This document shows positions 1 to 8,720 of a stretch of DNA of 64,000 bases, one piece after another. Position 1 is the stretch's first letter; the number at the start of each line of letters is the position of its first letter. Below the pieces are notes generated by a model. It was not told the DNA's origin. It searched no databases and saw nothing but the letters and a program-made list of their open reading frames with translations. Position numbers and translations under genes: made by a program. The stretch spans positions 682,001-746,000 of the forward strand of contig CP014761.1 in NCBI GenBank assembly GCA_001647635.1. The letters run 5' to 3'. The DNA is from Leifsonia xyli. GTDB lineage: Bacteria > Actinomycetota > Actinomycetes > Actinomycetales > Microbacteriaceae.

Positions 1-1334
1 GCAGCCTCCTCGAGGCCCTTGGCGACCTGGCGCTTGTGCGCCTCCCAGCGCGCCTGGGCCGCAGCGTACTGCTGCTCCCACTCGTCGCGCTGCGCCTCGA
101 AGCCTTCCTTCCACTCGTTGGTCTCGGGGTCGAAGCCCTCCGGGTACTTGTAGTTGCCCTGCTCGTCGTACTCGGTGACCATGCCGTAGAGCGCCGGGTC
201 GAACTCGGTGCCCTCCGGGTCGACGCCCTCGTTCGCCTGCTTGAGCGACAGCGAGATGCGGCGGCGCTCCAGGTCGATGTCGATGACCTTAACGAACACC
301 TCGTCGCCCACCGAGACGACCTGCTCGGCCAGCTCGACGTGCTTGCCGGACAGCTCGGAGATGTGGACGAGGCCCTCGATGCCGTCCGCGACGCGGACGA
401 ACGCACCGAACGGGACGAGCTTCGTGACCTTGCCCGGCGCGACCTGACCGATCGCGTGGGTGCGGGCGAAGACCTGCCACGGGTCCTCCTGCGTCGCCTT
501 GAGCGACAGCGAGACGCGCTCGCGGTCGAGGTCGACCTCGAGGATCTCGACGGTGACCTCCTGGCCCACCTCGACGACCTCGGAGGCGTGCTCGATGTGC
601 TTCCAGGAGAGCTCCGACACGTGGACGAGACCGTCGACGCCGCCGAGGTCGACGAACGCACCGAAGTTGACGATCGACGAGACGACGCCCTTGCGGACCT
701 GGCCCTTGTGCAGGTTGTTGAGGAACGTGGTGCGGGACTCGGACTGGGTCTGCTCCAGCAGCGCGCGGCGCGAGAGCACCACGTTGTTGCGGTTCTTGTC
801 GAGCTCGAGGATCTTGGCCTCGATCTCCTGACCCAGGTACGGGGTGAGGTCGCGGACGCGGCGCAGCTCGATGAGCGACGCGGGCAGGAAGCCGCGCAGG
901 CCGATGTCGACGATCAGGCCGCCCTTGACGACCTCGATCACCGTACCGGTGACGACGCCGTCGGCCTCCTTGATCTTCTCCACATCGCCCCAGGCGCGCT
1001 CGTACTGCGCACGCTTCTTGGACAGGATGAGGCGGCCTTCCTTGTCCTCCTTCTGGAGAACGAGGGCCTCGACGGTGTCGCCGACCTCGACGACCTCGGT
1101 GGGGTCGACGTCGTGCTTGATGGAAAGCTCGCGCGAGGGGATGACGCCCTCGGTCTTGTAACCGACGTCGAGGAGGACCTCGTCGCGGTCGATCTTGACG
1201 ACGGTGCCTTCGATGAGGTCTCCGTCGTTGAAGAACTTCAGCGTCTTTTCGACCGCGGCAAGAAAGTCCTCAGCAGATCCGATGTCGTTGACGGCGACCT
1301 GCTTGGGTGCCTTGTCGGTCGTTGCGGTTGTCAT
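1..1334 (-). CDS. rpsA: 30S ribosomal protein S1 (3' end outside window)
   Basis: Ribosomal protein S1 binds mRNA on the 30S subunit through repeated S1/OB-fold domains. About 444 codons are visible from ATG at 1334, starting MTTATTDKAPKQVAVNDIGS; the C-terminus runs off the window at base 1. Four S1 domains can be followed, with typical phrases such as VVSSIVNFGAFVDLGGVDGL and VHVSELSWKHIEHASEVVEV in the third and VPFGAFVRVADGIEGLVHIS in the fourth. The visible tail is acidic and aromatic (EFDPALYGMVTEYDEQGNYK), as in actinobacterial S1. A GGAG ribosome-binding site lies shortly before the ATG. The gene follows the TIGR01777 gene on the same strand after about 108 bases, so it probably has its own promoter. 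The identification is secure; only the last few tens of residues are missing. Confidence 0.97.
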   Translation of the reverse strand, partial: MTTATTDKAPKQVAVNDIGSAEDFLAAVEKTLKFFNDGDLIEGTVVKIDRDEVLLDVGYKTEGVIPSRELSIKHDVDPTEVVEVGDTVEALVLQKEDKEGRLILSKKRAQYERAWGDVEKIKEADGVVTGTVIEVVKGGLIVDIGLRGFLPASLIELRRVRDLTPYLGQEIEAKILELDKNRNNVVLSRRALLEQTQSESRTTFLNNLHKGQVRKGVVSSIVNFGAFVDLGGVDGLVHVSELSWKHIEHASEVVEVGQEVTVEILEVDLDRERVSLSLKATQEDPWQVFARTHAIGQVAPGKVTKLVPFGAFVRVADGIEGLVHISELSGKHVELAEQVVSVGDEVFVKVIDIDLERRRISLSLKQANEGVDPEGTEFDPALYGMVTEYDEQGNYKYPEGFDPETNEWKEGFEAQRDEWEQQYAAAQARWEAHKRQVAKGLEEA

Positions 1335-1442
1335 GTAGTGGGTGCTCCGTTATGGACAGGATTCAGGCCGGTCGCGATAGGTTTTCGATGTGATTCCGCG
1401 AACGGCAGGCGGATAGGGATGTCACACAAGTGACGTTCTAGT

Positions 1443-2426
1443 CTACCGGGCGTTGGGCGCGTGCAGCAAGCCGCGCTCGCCCAGGATGTCGCGGAGCGCG
1501 GGCTCCAGGTCGGGGAAGGCGAAATGGTAGCCCGCGTCGAGCAGGCGTTCGGGCTCCACCCAGCGGCTCTTCAGCACCAGTTCGGTCTCGGTGCGAATGG
1601 CCGCGGAGCCCACCTCCAGCATCCACCGGTACGCGGGAAGGCCGACGCGCACGCCGAGCAGTCGGCGCAGCAACGCCATCAGGGAGCGGTTGTCGGTGGG
1701 ATGCGGCGCCGCGACGTTGACCGGCCCGTCGAGCTCCGGATGCGCGCGCAGGAACTCGATGGCGCCGAGCACGTCCGCGATGTGCACCCAGCTGAACTTC
1801 TGGCGGCCGCCGCGCGCCCGGTACTCGTGGAACGTGCCCGCGTTGCGGCGCGCCGCCGTGGCGAACCACGGCCCGTCGACCTGCGGCCCGCCGAGGCCGA
1901 ACCGCACGAGGTTGACGAGAGGTGTGAGCGCGCTGCCGTCACCGAGGACGATCGCCATGCGCAGGGCGACGCGGCGGGTGGCCGGCAGATCGCCCTCGAA
2001 CAGCTCGCGCTCCCAGGCCTTGGCCACGTTGACGGAGAAGCCGGTGCCGAGCTCGCCCGTGGACTCGGTCATCGGCCGGTCCTCCGCGTGCCGGTAGATC
2101 GTCGCGGTGGACGCGTTGAACCAGACCGGAGGAGGCGCGTCGCTCGCGGCGATCGCCTCACGGACGGCCTTCGTCGTCGCGAGGCGCGACCGGAAGATCT
2201 CGGCGCGGTTGGCGTCGCCGTACCGGCAGTTGACGCTCTTGCCGGCGAGGTTGATCACCGCGTCGGCGCCGGTCACCGCAGTCCGCAGCCCGGCCGCGTC
2301 GTCCCACCGGACGTCCGGGCCGGCACGCCCGACCAGCACGACCTCGGCCCCGGAGGCCCGGTAGTGCCGCTCCAGGTACCGTCCGACGAAGCCGGATCCC
2401 CCGGCGATCACGATGCGCTCGGTCAC
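1443..2426 (-). CDS. TIGR01777 family NAD-dependent epimerase/dehydratase-like protein
   Basis: Extended short-chain dehydrogenase fold. The Rossmann motif GGSGFVG sits at the N-terminus (TERIVIAGGSGFVGRYLERH) and is followed by INLAGKSVNCRY and WFNASTATIYRH, the usual TIGR01777 landmarks. About 327 residues, near the family size. The C-terminal part (LLRRLLGVRVGLPAYRW, then FAFPDLEPALRDIL) matches the DUF1731-type tail of these proteins. The GTG start at 2426 overlaps the TGA of the upstream DUF4166 gene in a GTGA junction, so the two are probably translationally coupled. The substrate is not known for the family; a nucleoside-diphosphate-sugar-like or lipid substrate is only a guess. Confidence 0.88.
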   Translation of the reverse strand: MTERIVIAGGSGFVGRYLERHYRASGAEVVLVGRAGPDVRWDDAAGLRTAVTGADAVINLAGKSVNCRYGDANRAEIFRSRLATTKAVREAIAASDAPPPVWFNASTATIYRHAEDRPMTESTGELGTGFSVNVAKAWERELFEGDLPATRRVALRMAIVLGDGSALTPLVNLVRFGLGGPQVDGPWFATAARRNAGTFHEYRARGGRQKFSWVHIADVLGAIEFLRAHPELDGPVNVAAPHPTDNRSLMALLRRLLGVRVGLPAYRWMLEVGSAAIRTETELVLKSRWVEPERLLDAGYHFAFPDLEPALRDILGERGLLHAPNAR

Positions 2427-3061
2427 TCCGACCGCTCCCCCTTCTCGATCCCGTAGCGGAACCGTCCCTTGTACTGATAGATCCGGCCGATCACCGGCAC
2501 CGCGACGACGATGGAGACCTCCTGGCGGTCGGTCGCGTCGTCCCATCGTTCCGTGAGGACGACCACCGGCGCCACGAGCCGCGGAATCGGCACCCGTCTG
2601 TCGCCGACGACGAGCCTGACCGTTGTCGAGCGCAATCGCAGTCCGCCGTCCCGCACCGTCGCACGGAACAGCGCCTCCGCCCGGACCGGGTCGCCGAGAC
2701 GGTCGATCAACGCGCCGCCGCTCACCCCGATCTCGTCGACCATCAGCGCCTTCCGCGCGCGACGGTGTGCCGTCAGGTCGAACGAGCGCGTGGCGGCCAC
2801 CGCCGGCGATCCGTCGGCGGCGGTCACCGCCCGGTTGGCCACGGTGAACGGCACCGCGCGCTCCCACACCGGGAACATGACGTGCGCCCGCGCGAACCAG
2901 GCGAGCACCGGCCACACCCAGCGCCGCGGCGTGCCGACCGTCTCGAACACGCCGCTCCCCCGCCCTACCGCGTCGTCCGGGATGGCGTCGAAGTACGTCC
3001 GCAGGCGCGGATGCAGCTCGTCGAACGCCGCGCCGAGCACGACGCGGTAAGGAGAGGTCAC
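2423..3061 (-). CDS. DUF4166 domain protein
   Basis: Protein of about 212 residues starting at a GTG (VTSPYRVVLGAAFDELHPR). It contains GRGSGVFETVGTPRRWVWP and ends with EVSIVVAVPVIGRIYQYKGR, the pattern I associate with DUF4166. DUF4166 often occurs as a partner or fused tail of TIGR01777-type epimerases, and here it overlaps such a gene by four bases. No transmembrane segment or catalytic motif is obvious. It begins 14 bases after the DUF885 gene, so the three could form one transcript. The start is a choice: the longer open frame upstream runs through DUF885 coding sequence and is rejected. Function unknown. Confidence 0.8.
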   Translation of the reverse strand: MTSPYRVVLGAAFDELHPRLRTYFDAIPDDAVGRGSGVFETVGTPRRWVWPVLAWFARAHVMFPVWERAVPFTVANRAVTAADGSPAVAATRSFDLTAHRRARKALMVDEIGVSGGALIDRLGDPVRAEALFRATVRDGGLRLRSTTVRLVVGDRRVPIPRLVAPVVVLTERWDDATDRQEVSIVVAVPVIGRIYQYKGRFRYGIEKGERSE

Positions 3062-3075
3062 CGGTGGAGGCGCGT

Positions 3076-4749
3076 TCAGTCGAGCAGCGCCGACTTCAGC
3101 GTGTCGAGGCCGACGCCGCCGATGTCGAGGGCCTTCTTGTGGAACGCCTTGATGTCGAAGGACGCGCCCTCGCGACGGGCGTACTCGTCGCGCAGCTGCT
3201 CCCAGATGCGCTGGCCGATCTTGTACGACGGCGCCTGCCCGGGCCAGCCGAGGTAGCGATTGACCTCGAACCGGACGAAGCCGTCGTTCATGTTGACGTT
3301 CTCGCGCAGGAACGGGAAGGCGTCCTCGCCCGTCCACGGACGCGAGCCGTCGGGCAGCGGCTTCTCGAGGTGCACGCCGATGTCGAGCACGACGCGCGCC
3401 GCGCGCATCCGCTGGCCGTCGAGCATGCCCAGACGGTCGGCCGGGTCGTCGAGGTAGCCCAGCTGCTCCATCAGGCGCTCCGCGTAGAGGGCCCAGCCCT
3501 CGGCGTGCCCCGAGGTGCCGGCGATGCGGCGCCAGGAGTTGAGCTGCGCCTTGTTGTAGGTCGCCTGCGCGATCTGCAGGTGGTGACCCGGGACGCCCTC
3601 GTGGTAGACGGTCGTCAGCTCGCGCCAGGTGTCGAACTCGGTGACACCCTCGGGCACGCTCCACCACATCCGGCCGGCGCGGGCGAAGTCGTCACTCGGG
3701 CCGGTGTAGTAGATCCCGCCCTCCTGCGTGGGGGCGATCATGCACTCGAGGCGGCGGATCTCGGCCGGGATATCGAAGTGCGAACGGCCGAGCTCCTCGA
3801 TGGCTCGGTCGCTGGTCTCCTGCATCCACCGCTGCAGCGCGTCGGTGCCGTGGAGCTTGCGGCTGGGGTCGCCGTCGAGGAACTCGATCGCCTCGAGGAC
3901 GCTCGCTCCCGGCTTGATCTCGTCGGCGATCGACTCCTGCTCGGCGCGCATGCGGGCGAGCTCCTCGATGCCCCACTCGTAGGTCTCATCGAGGTCGACG
4001 GTCGCACCGAGGAAGCCGCGCGAGGCGAGCGCGTAGAGCTCGCGGCCGACCGCATCCTTCTCGGGCGCGTGCTGCGCCAGCTCGTTCTCGAAGAAATCGG
4101 CCAGCGTCGCGTACGCCTGCGCAGCCTGCTGGGCACCGTCGGCGAGCTCCGCCTTCAGCGACTCGGGGAGCACGCCGTTCAGCGGCTTGGCGTCGGCGGT
4201 GAACTCGTAGAAGAAGCCCGTGTCGGCGACCTGCTTGCGCGCCTGCGCCAGCACCTCGCGCACCTGGCGGATGGCCGGGACGTTGCCGGCAGCGATGCCG
4301 CTGCGCAGGGTCTCGATGTAGCCGTCCATCGCCGCCGGGAGGTTGTGGAGGCGCTTGGAGACGTTGGCCCAGTCGTCTTCGGTGTCGGTGGGCACGAGGT
4401 CGAAGATGTCGCGCAGCTCCTGCGCCGGCGATGCGATGACGTTGAGGTCGCGCTGGGCGAAGCCCGCTTCGTGCTTCTCTACCGTGAGCTGCAGCTCGCG
4501 CGTGAGGTCCATCTTGGTGACGCGGTCGATGTCGTCGACGGGCTCGGCCGCCTCGATGCGGGCCAGAGCCTCCTTCACCTTGGCGATGGCGTGCTCCGCG
4601 CCGGCGGGCGAGTAGTCGGCGTATTCGCCCTCACGGCCGGGACGGCCGAGCCAGACGTGGAACTCCGGGTACAGCTCGAGCTGGGTGTCGACCCACTCCT
4701 CGGCGATCGTGTCGACCGGGGTGGGTTCGCGCTTCTGATCGTTGGTCAT
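3076..4749 (-). CDS. DUF885 family protein (putative zinc carboxypeptidase-like)
   Basis: 557 residues, usual length for DUF885. Near residue 380 it has YHEGVPGHHLQIAQ, which contains the HExxxxHH metal-binding signature of the family; EGWALYAERLMEQLG follows and supplies a likely third ligand glutamate. No signal peptide is seen (start MTNDQKREPTPVDTIAEEWV), so it is probably cytoplasmic. By family it is a predicted metallopeptidase, but few members have been characterised. A TAGGGT hexamer ends six bases before the ATG and there is no ribosome-binding site, which suggests a leaderless transcript. It may carry the following DUF4166 and TIGR01777 genes. Confidence 0.88.
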   Translation of the reverse strand: MTNDQKREPTPVDTIAEEWVDTQLELYPEFHVWLGRPGREGEYADYSPAGAEHAIAKVKEALARIEAAEPVDDIDRVTKMDLTRELQLTVEKHEAGFAQRDLNVIASPAQELRDIFDLVPTDTEDDWANVSKRLHNLPAAMDGYIETLRSGIAAGNVPAIRQVREVLAQARKQVADTGFFYEFTADAKPLNGVLPESLKAELADGAQQAAQAYATLADFFENELAQHAPEKDAVGRELYALASRGFLGATVDLDETYEWGIEELARMRAEQESIADEIKPGASVLEAIEFLDGDPSRKLHGTDALQRWMQETSDRAIEELGRSHFDIPAEIRRLECMIAPTQEGGIYYTGPSDDFARAGRMWWSVPEGVTEFDTWRELTTVYHEGVPGHHLQIAQATYNKAQLNSWRRIAGTSGHAEGWALYAERLMEQLGYLDDPADRLGMLDGQRMRAARVVLDIGVHLEKPLPDGSRPWTGEDAFPFLRENVNMNDGFVRFEVNRYLGWPGQAPSYKIGQRIWEQLRDEYARREGASFDIKAFHKKALDIGGVGLDTLKSALLD

Positions 4750-4755
4750 GGCTCG

Positions 4756-4761
4756 ACCCTA
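4756..4761 (-). promoter_or_regulatory. -10 hexamer for leaderless transcription of the DUF885 gene
   Basis: Read on the minus strand the hexamer is TAGGGT, followed by six bases and the ATG at 4749. No Shine-Dalgarno sequence is present. This fits an actinobacterial -10 box placed so that transcription starts at the start codon. Confidence 0.6.
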
Positions 4762-4836
4762 CCGACGACGGCTCCTGCTCGGCACGGGACGCCCTGAATT
4801 GTGGACAAGTCGACGGGCCGGCCACCTGTGCACGAC

Positions 4837-7509
4837 TCAGTGCGCCGCCGCGTCCCAGTTCGCGCCGCGGCCGACCTGCACGTCGAGAGGCACGCGGAGG
4901 TCGGCGGCGCCGGCCATACGGGCGCGCACGATGGCCTCCAGGGCATCCCACTCGCCCGTCGCCACCTCGAAGATGAGCTCGTCGTGCACCTGGAGCAGCA
5001 TCCGCGATTCGAGCTTCTGATCGATGATGTCGCCGGCGATGCCGAGCATGGCGACCTTCATGATGTCGGCCGCGGAGCCCTGGATGGGCGCGTTCAGCGC
5101 CTGCCGCTCGGCGTTCTCGCGCATGACGCGGTTGGTCGACGTCAGGTCGGCGAAGGGACGGCGGCGGCCGAAGATCGTCTCGGTGAATCCGTCGACGCGG
5201 GCCTGTTCCACGACGTTGCGCAGGTAGTCGCGCACCGCGCCGAAGCGCTCGAAGTAGTCGGTCATCAGCTGGCGCGCCTCGGACGTCTCGATACGCAGCT
5301 GCTTGGAGAGGCCGAACGCCGACAGGCCGTACGCGAGGCCGTACGACATAGCCTTGACCTTCGTGCGCATGGCCGGGGTGACCTCGGCGGGAGTCACGCC
5401 GAAGACCCGGGAGCCGACGAAGCGGTGCAGGTCCTCCCCGCCGTTGAACGCCTCGATCAGGCCAGGGTCTTCCGACAGGTGCGCCATGATCCGCATCTCG
5501 ATCTGCGAGTAGTCGGCCGTCAGCAGGGTCTCGAAGCCCTCGCCCTGCGTGAACGCCGAGCGGATCTCGCGGCCCTCCTCGGTGCGGATCGGGATGTTCT
5601 GGAGGTTCGGGTCGTTCGACGAGATGCGGCCGGTGCTCGTGCCGGTCTGGTCGTAGGTGGTGTGGATGCGGCCGTCCGACTCGACCGACCGCTCCAGTGT
5701 CTCGACGATCTGCTTGAGCTTCGTCGCGTCGCGGTGCTGCAGCAGCAGACCGAGGAAGGGGTGCGGGTTCTTCTCCTGCAGGTCGGCCAGCGAGCCGGCG
5801 TCGGTCGAGTAGCCGGTCTTGGTGGCGCGGGTCTTCGGCATCCCGAGCTCCTCGAACAGCACCTGCTGGAGCTGCTTCGGCGAGCCGAGGTTGAGCTCGT
5901 GGCCGACCTGCGCGTACGCCTGGGCCGCGAAGTCGTTCGCCTTATCGGTCAGCTGCCCGCGGAGACGGGAGAGCACGGCGGAGTCGATGCTGACGCCGTT
6001 GAGCTCCATCTCGGCGAGCACCGCGACGAGCGGCAGCTCGATGTCGTCGAGGACGCTGCGCGTGCCCTCGTCGAGCGCGATCGCTTGGCCCTCGGCGACA
6101 CGGCGGATGAACCACGCCTCGGTCGCCGGGCTCACCGCGTCGTTGATCGGCACGAGCTGGTTCGGGTCGGAGACCGGCAGTGTCTCGCCCAGCACCTCGT
6201 ACACCTGCTCGGCGAGCGACTGGGCCGCCGCTCCCGGATTCACCAGCCAGGATGCGATGCGCGTGTCGAACGCGAGGCCGTCGACCACGAAGCCGGCGCG
6301 GCTCAGCGCCTTGAACTGCGGCTTCGCGTGGAAGAAGTATTTGGGAGCGCTGCTCGCCAGCCACTCCTCGAGCGCCGCGTAGTCGGGCCGCCCGGGTACC
6401 CACGGCACGTAGACGCTGTCGTCGGCGGTCGCGAGACCGAAGCCCGAGATGCCGGCCGGTCCGAGCTCGAGCTGGACCGCGACGGCGGCGCCGTCGGCCG
6501 ACGCCTTCGACAGCCAGTTCGCAAGCTCCTCGTCGACCATCGTGCGGACGGGCGGAGCCGTGACCGCGCCCGCGTCTCCCACCTGGGCGGACGAGGCGAC
6601 GCCGTCGAGCATCCCCTCTTCGGCCGCCGTCTTCATCAGCCGCTCGAGCAGGGTCTTGAACTGCAGACGGGCGAAGATGTCGCGCACTGCGTTCTCGTTC
6701 AGTGGCTTGCGCTCGAGGTCGGCCGGCCCGATCGGCAGCTCGACGTCGTCGCGCAACTGGTTGAGGCGGCGGTTGCGGAGCGCGTTCTCCTTCTGGTCGC
6801 GGAGGTTCTGGCCCACGACGCCCTTGATCTCGTCGGCGTGGGCGACGATGTTCTCGACCGTGCCGTACTGCTGCACCCACTTGACGGCGGTCTTCTCGCC
6901 GACCTTGTCGATGCCGATGAGGTTGTCGCTGGTCTCGCCGACGAGGGCGGCGATCTCGGGGTACTGGTGGGGCTCGATGCCGTACTTCTCGCGCACCGCG
7001 GCCGGGTCGTAGACCTTGAGCTCGGAGACGCCGCGCACGTTCGGGTACAGCAGCGTGACGTCGTCGTTGACGAGCTGGATGGTGTCGCGGTCGCCCGAGA
7101 CGATGAACACCTTGTAGCCCTGCTCGGCCCCCTGGCGTGCGAGGGTGGCGAGGATGTCGTCGGCCTCGAAGTCCTCCTTGGCGATCGTCGTGACGTTCAT
7201 CGCGTGGAGGGCCTCTTCGAGCAGCGGGACCTGCCCGGCGAACTCGGACGGCGTCTCGCCGCGCGTGCCCTTGTACTCCGGGTACTCGCGGGTGCGGAAG
7301 GAGTAGCGGGAGATGTCGAAGGCCACCGCGAGGTGGGTCGGCTTCTGCTGCTGGAGCAGGTTGATGAACATCGCGATGAAGCCGTGGATCGCGTTCGTGT
7401 GCTGACCCTCGCGGTTCACGAAGCTGTCGACGGGGAGGGCGTAGAAGGCCCGGAATGCCAGCGAATGGCCGTCGATGATCAGAAGGGTAGGCTTTTCGGA
7501 GTCTGACAC
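4837..7509 (-). CDS. polA: DNA polymerase I
   Basis: 890 residues, normal for actinobacterial Pol I, which fills gaps in repair and removes RNA primers. The N-terminal third is the 5'-3' exonuclease domain (LLIIDGHSLAFRAFYALP, AKEDFEADDILATLA, IVSGDRDTIQLVND). The polymerase domain carries motif A ADYSQIEMRIMAHL near residue 663, motif B AMSYGLAYGLSAFGLSKQL near 720 and motif C QVHDELIFEV near 840. The middle proofreading-like domain has lost its first acidic motif: VAVQLELGPAGISGFGL stands where a DxE motif would be, so it is probably inactive, as in other actinobacterial PolA. The start is GTG (VSDSEKPTLLIIDG), six bases after a TAGGCT hexamer, suggesting leaderless expression. Confidence 0.98.
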   Translation of the reverse strand: MSDSEKPTLLIIDGHSLAFRAFYALPVDSFVNREGQHTNAIHGFIAMFINLLQQQKPTHLAVAFDISRYSFRTREYPEYKGTRGETPSEFAGQVPLLEEALHAMNVTTIAKEDFEADDILATLARQGAEQGYKVFIVSGDRDTIQLVNDDVTLLYPNVRGVSELKVYDPAAVREKYGIEPHQYPEIAALVGETSDNLIGIDKVGEKTAVKWVQQYGTVENIVAHADEIKGVVGQNLRDQKENALRNRRLNQLRDDVELPIGPADLERKPLNENAVRDIFARLQFKTLLERLMKTAAEEGMLDGVASSAQVGDAGAVTAPPVRTMVDEELANWLSKASADGAAVAVQLELGPAGISGFGLATADDSVYVPWVPGRPDYAALEEWLASSAPKYFFHAKPQFKALSRAGFVVDGLAFDTRIASWLVNPGAAAQSLAEQVYEVLGETLPVSDPNQLVPINDAVSPATEAWFIRRVAEGQAIALDEGTRSVLDDIELPLVAVLAEMELNGVSIDSAVLSRLRGQLTDKANDFAAQAYAQVGHELNLGSPKQLQQVLFEELGMPKTRATKTGYSTDAGSLADLQEKNPHPFLGLLLQHRDATKLKQIVETLERSVESDGRIHTTYDQTGTSTGRISSNDPNLQNIPIRTEEGREIRSAFTQGEGFETLLTADYSQIEMRIMAHLSEDPGLIEAFNGGEDLHRFVGSRVFGVTPAEVTPAMRTKVKAMSYGLAYGLSAFGLSKQLRIETSEARQLMTDYFERFGAVRDYLRNVVEQARVDGFTETIFGRRRPFADLTSTNRVMRENAERQALNAPIQGSAADIMKVAMLGIAGDIIDQKLESRMLLQVHDELIFEVATGEWDALEAIVRARMAGAADLRVPLDVQVGRGANWDAAAH

Positions 7510-7515
7510 CAGGCC

Positions 7516-7521
7516 AGCCTA
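7516..7521 (-). promoter_or_regulatory. -10 hexamer for leaderless polA transcription
   Basis: Minus-strand TAGGCT, then six bases, then the GTG start at 7509. No ribosome-binding site lies between them. The 57-base gap to the divergent thioesterase gene would hold both promoters. Confidence 0.6.
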
Positions 7522-7566
7522 CAAGGGGCCGGTGACAGTCCAGACGACCGTCAGGAGAGGCCGAGG

Positions 7567-7971
7567 ATGACCGAGGACGCACTCGCGTACGTGCAGCAGA
7601 GGGGGCTCGGCGCACTGGCCGAGAAGATGGGCATCGAGATGCTCGAATTCACCGTGGAGCGCGCCGTCGCGCGCATGCCGGTGGAGGGCAACACCCAGCC
7701 TGCGGACCTCCTGCACGGCGGCGCGTACGTGGTCCTCGGCGAGTCGCTCGGCTCGATGTCGGCCAATCTCTGGGCAGGCGAGGGACGCCTCGCGGTCGGG
7801 ATCGAGATCAACGCCTCGCACACCCGCTCCGCGACCAGCGGCTACGTGACCGGCGTCTGCACGCCCATCCACCTCGGCCGCACGCTGGCGACGCACGAGA
7901 TCGCCGTGACGGACGACCAGGGCCGCCGCTGCTCCACGATCCGCATCACGAACCTGATCAAGGACCTGTGA
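7567..7971 (+). CDS. PaaI-like hotdog-fold thioesterase
   Basis: 134 residues in a single hotdog domain. LLHGGAYVVLGESLGSMSAN gives the helix with the catalytic acidic residue typical of PaaI/YbgC-like acyl-CoA thioesterases, and GIEINASHTRSATSGYVTG the central strand region. The ATG at 7567 has a good ribosome-binding site (AGGAGAGG). It is divergent from polA and convergent with the ANTAR regulator, whose stop lies 12 bases beyond this stop, so it is probably transcribed alone. The usual role is hydrolysis of an aromatic or hydroxybenzoyl-CoA type thioester; the substrate cannot be read from sequence. Confidence 0.87.
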   Translation: MTEDALAYVQQRGLGALAEKMGIEMLEFTVERAVARMPVEGNTQPADLLHGGAYVVLGESLGSMSANLWAGEGRLAVGIEINASHTRSATSGYVTGVCTPIHLGRTLATHEIAVTDDQGRRCSTIRITNLIKDL

Positions 7972-7983
7972 GGCCCCGCGCCC

Positions 7984-8592
7984 TTACTTCTTGGGCGCGA
8001 GCTGCTCGATGATCGCCTGGGCGACGTCGTGCATGGTGAGGCGGCGGTCCATCGACGCCTTCTGGATCCAGCGGAACGCCTCCGGCTCCGACAGGCCCAT
8101 CTTCTCGTTGAGGAGGCCCTTCGCGCGGTCGACCAGCTTGCGGGTCTCGAAGCGCTGGACCATGTCCGACACCTCGGCCTCGAGGGCGATGATCTGCTGG
8201 TAGCGGGCCAGCGCGATCTCGATCGCGGGCAGCAAGTCGTTCGGCGTGAACGGCTTGACGACGTAGGCGAGGGCGCCGGCCTCGGTCGCGCGCTCCACGA
8301 GCTCCTTCTGGCTGAACGCGGTCAGCAGCACGACCGGGGCGATGTGGTCCTTCGACAGCCGCTCGGCCGCCGAGATGCCGTCGAGCTGGGGCATCTTGAC
8401 GTCCATGATCACCAGGTCGGGGCGCAGCTCGGTCGCGAGCGCGACGGCGGTCTCGCCATCTCCGGCCTCACCGACCACCTCGAACCCGTTGTCGCGCAGG
8501 ATCTCGACGATGTCGAGACGGATGAGGGACTCGTCCTCCGCGACGACGACGCGGCGGGGTGCGGTGGGGGTGGTCGGTTCCTGGTCAGTCAC
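7984..8592 (-). CDS. pdtaR: ANTAR-domain response regulator (PdtaR-like)
   Basis: 202 residues from GTG at 8592. The receiver domain has the acidic pocket (VVVAEDESLIRLDI), the phosphoacceptor in LVIMDVKMPQLDG and the conserved lysine in YVVKPFTPNDLL. A coiled-coil linker leads to a C-terminal ANTAR domain (VDRAKGLLNEKMGLSEPEAF and MHDVAQAIIEQL). ANTAR proteins bind paired hairpins in nascent RNA and prevent termination. In mycobacteria PdtaR is the partner of the histidine kinase PdtaS, which is not in this window. A TAGGAT hexamer ends seven bases before the start, so the transcript is probably leaderless. Longer upstream starts would run across the tRNA and are rejected. Confidence 0.92.
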   Translation of the reverse strand: MTDQEPTTPTAPRRVVVAEDESLIRLDIVEILRDNGFEVVGEAGDGETAVALATELRPDLVIMDVKMPQLDGISAAERLSKDHIAPVVLLTAFSQKELVERATEAGALAYVVKPFTPNDLLPAIEIALARYQQIIALEAEVSDMVQRFETRKLVDRAKGLLNEKMGLSEPEAFRWIQKASMDRRLTMHDVAQAIIEQLAPKK

Positions 8593-8599
8593 GTGCAAA

Positions 8600-8605
8600 A
8601 TCCTA
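8600..8605 (-). promoter_or_regulatory. -10 hexamer for the ANTAR regulator
   Basis: Minus-strand TAGGAT followed by seven bases and the GTG at 8592, without a ribosome-binding site. It lies in the short gap between this gene and tRNA-Leu, which is on the opposite strand. Confidence 0.55.
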
Positions 8606-8630
8606 CGGTATCGTTCAGGTGTTGTTGTGC

Positions 8631-8713
8631 GCCGCCGTGGCGGAATGGCAGACGCGGAGCACTCAAAATGCTTTGTCCGGAAGGGCGTGTGGGTTCGAGT
8701 CCCACCGGCGGCA
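8631..8713 (+). tRNA. tRNA-Leu, anticodon CAA
   Basis: 83 bases folding as a class II tRNA. The acceptor arms are GCCGCCG and CGGCGGC with discriminator A. The anticodon loop is CTCAAAA, giving anticodon CAA (decodes UUG). There is a long variable arm, as expected for leucine, and a T arm GTGGG-TTCGAGT-CCCAC. The 3' CCA is not encoded, because CGA follows the discriminator. It stands alone between two minus-strand genes. Confidence 0.95.
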
Positions 8714-8720
8714 CGACTCT

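Noticed and set aside
1421..1434. GTCAC-ACAA-GTGAC hairpin between the TIGR01777 gene and rpsA as a terminator
   Set aside because: Only five base pairs and no U-tract; too weak to call, though it could be an operator.
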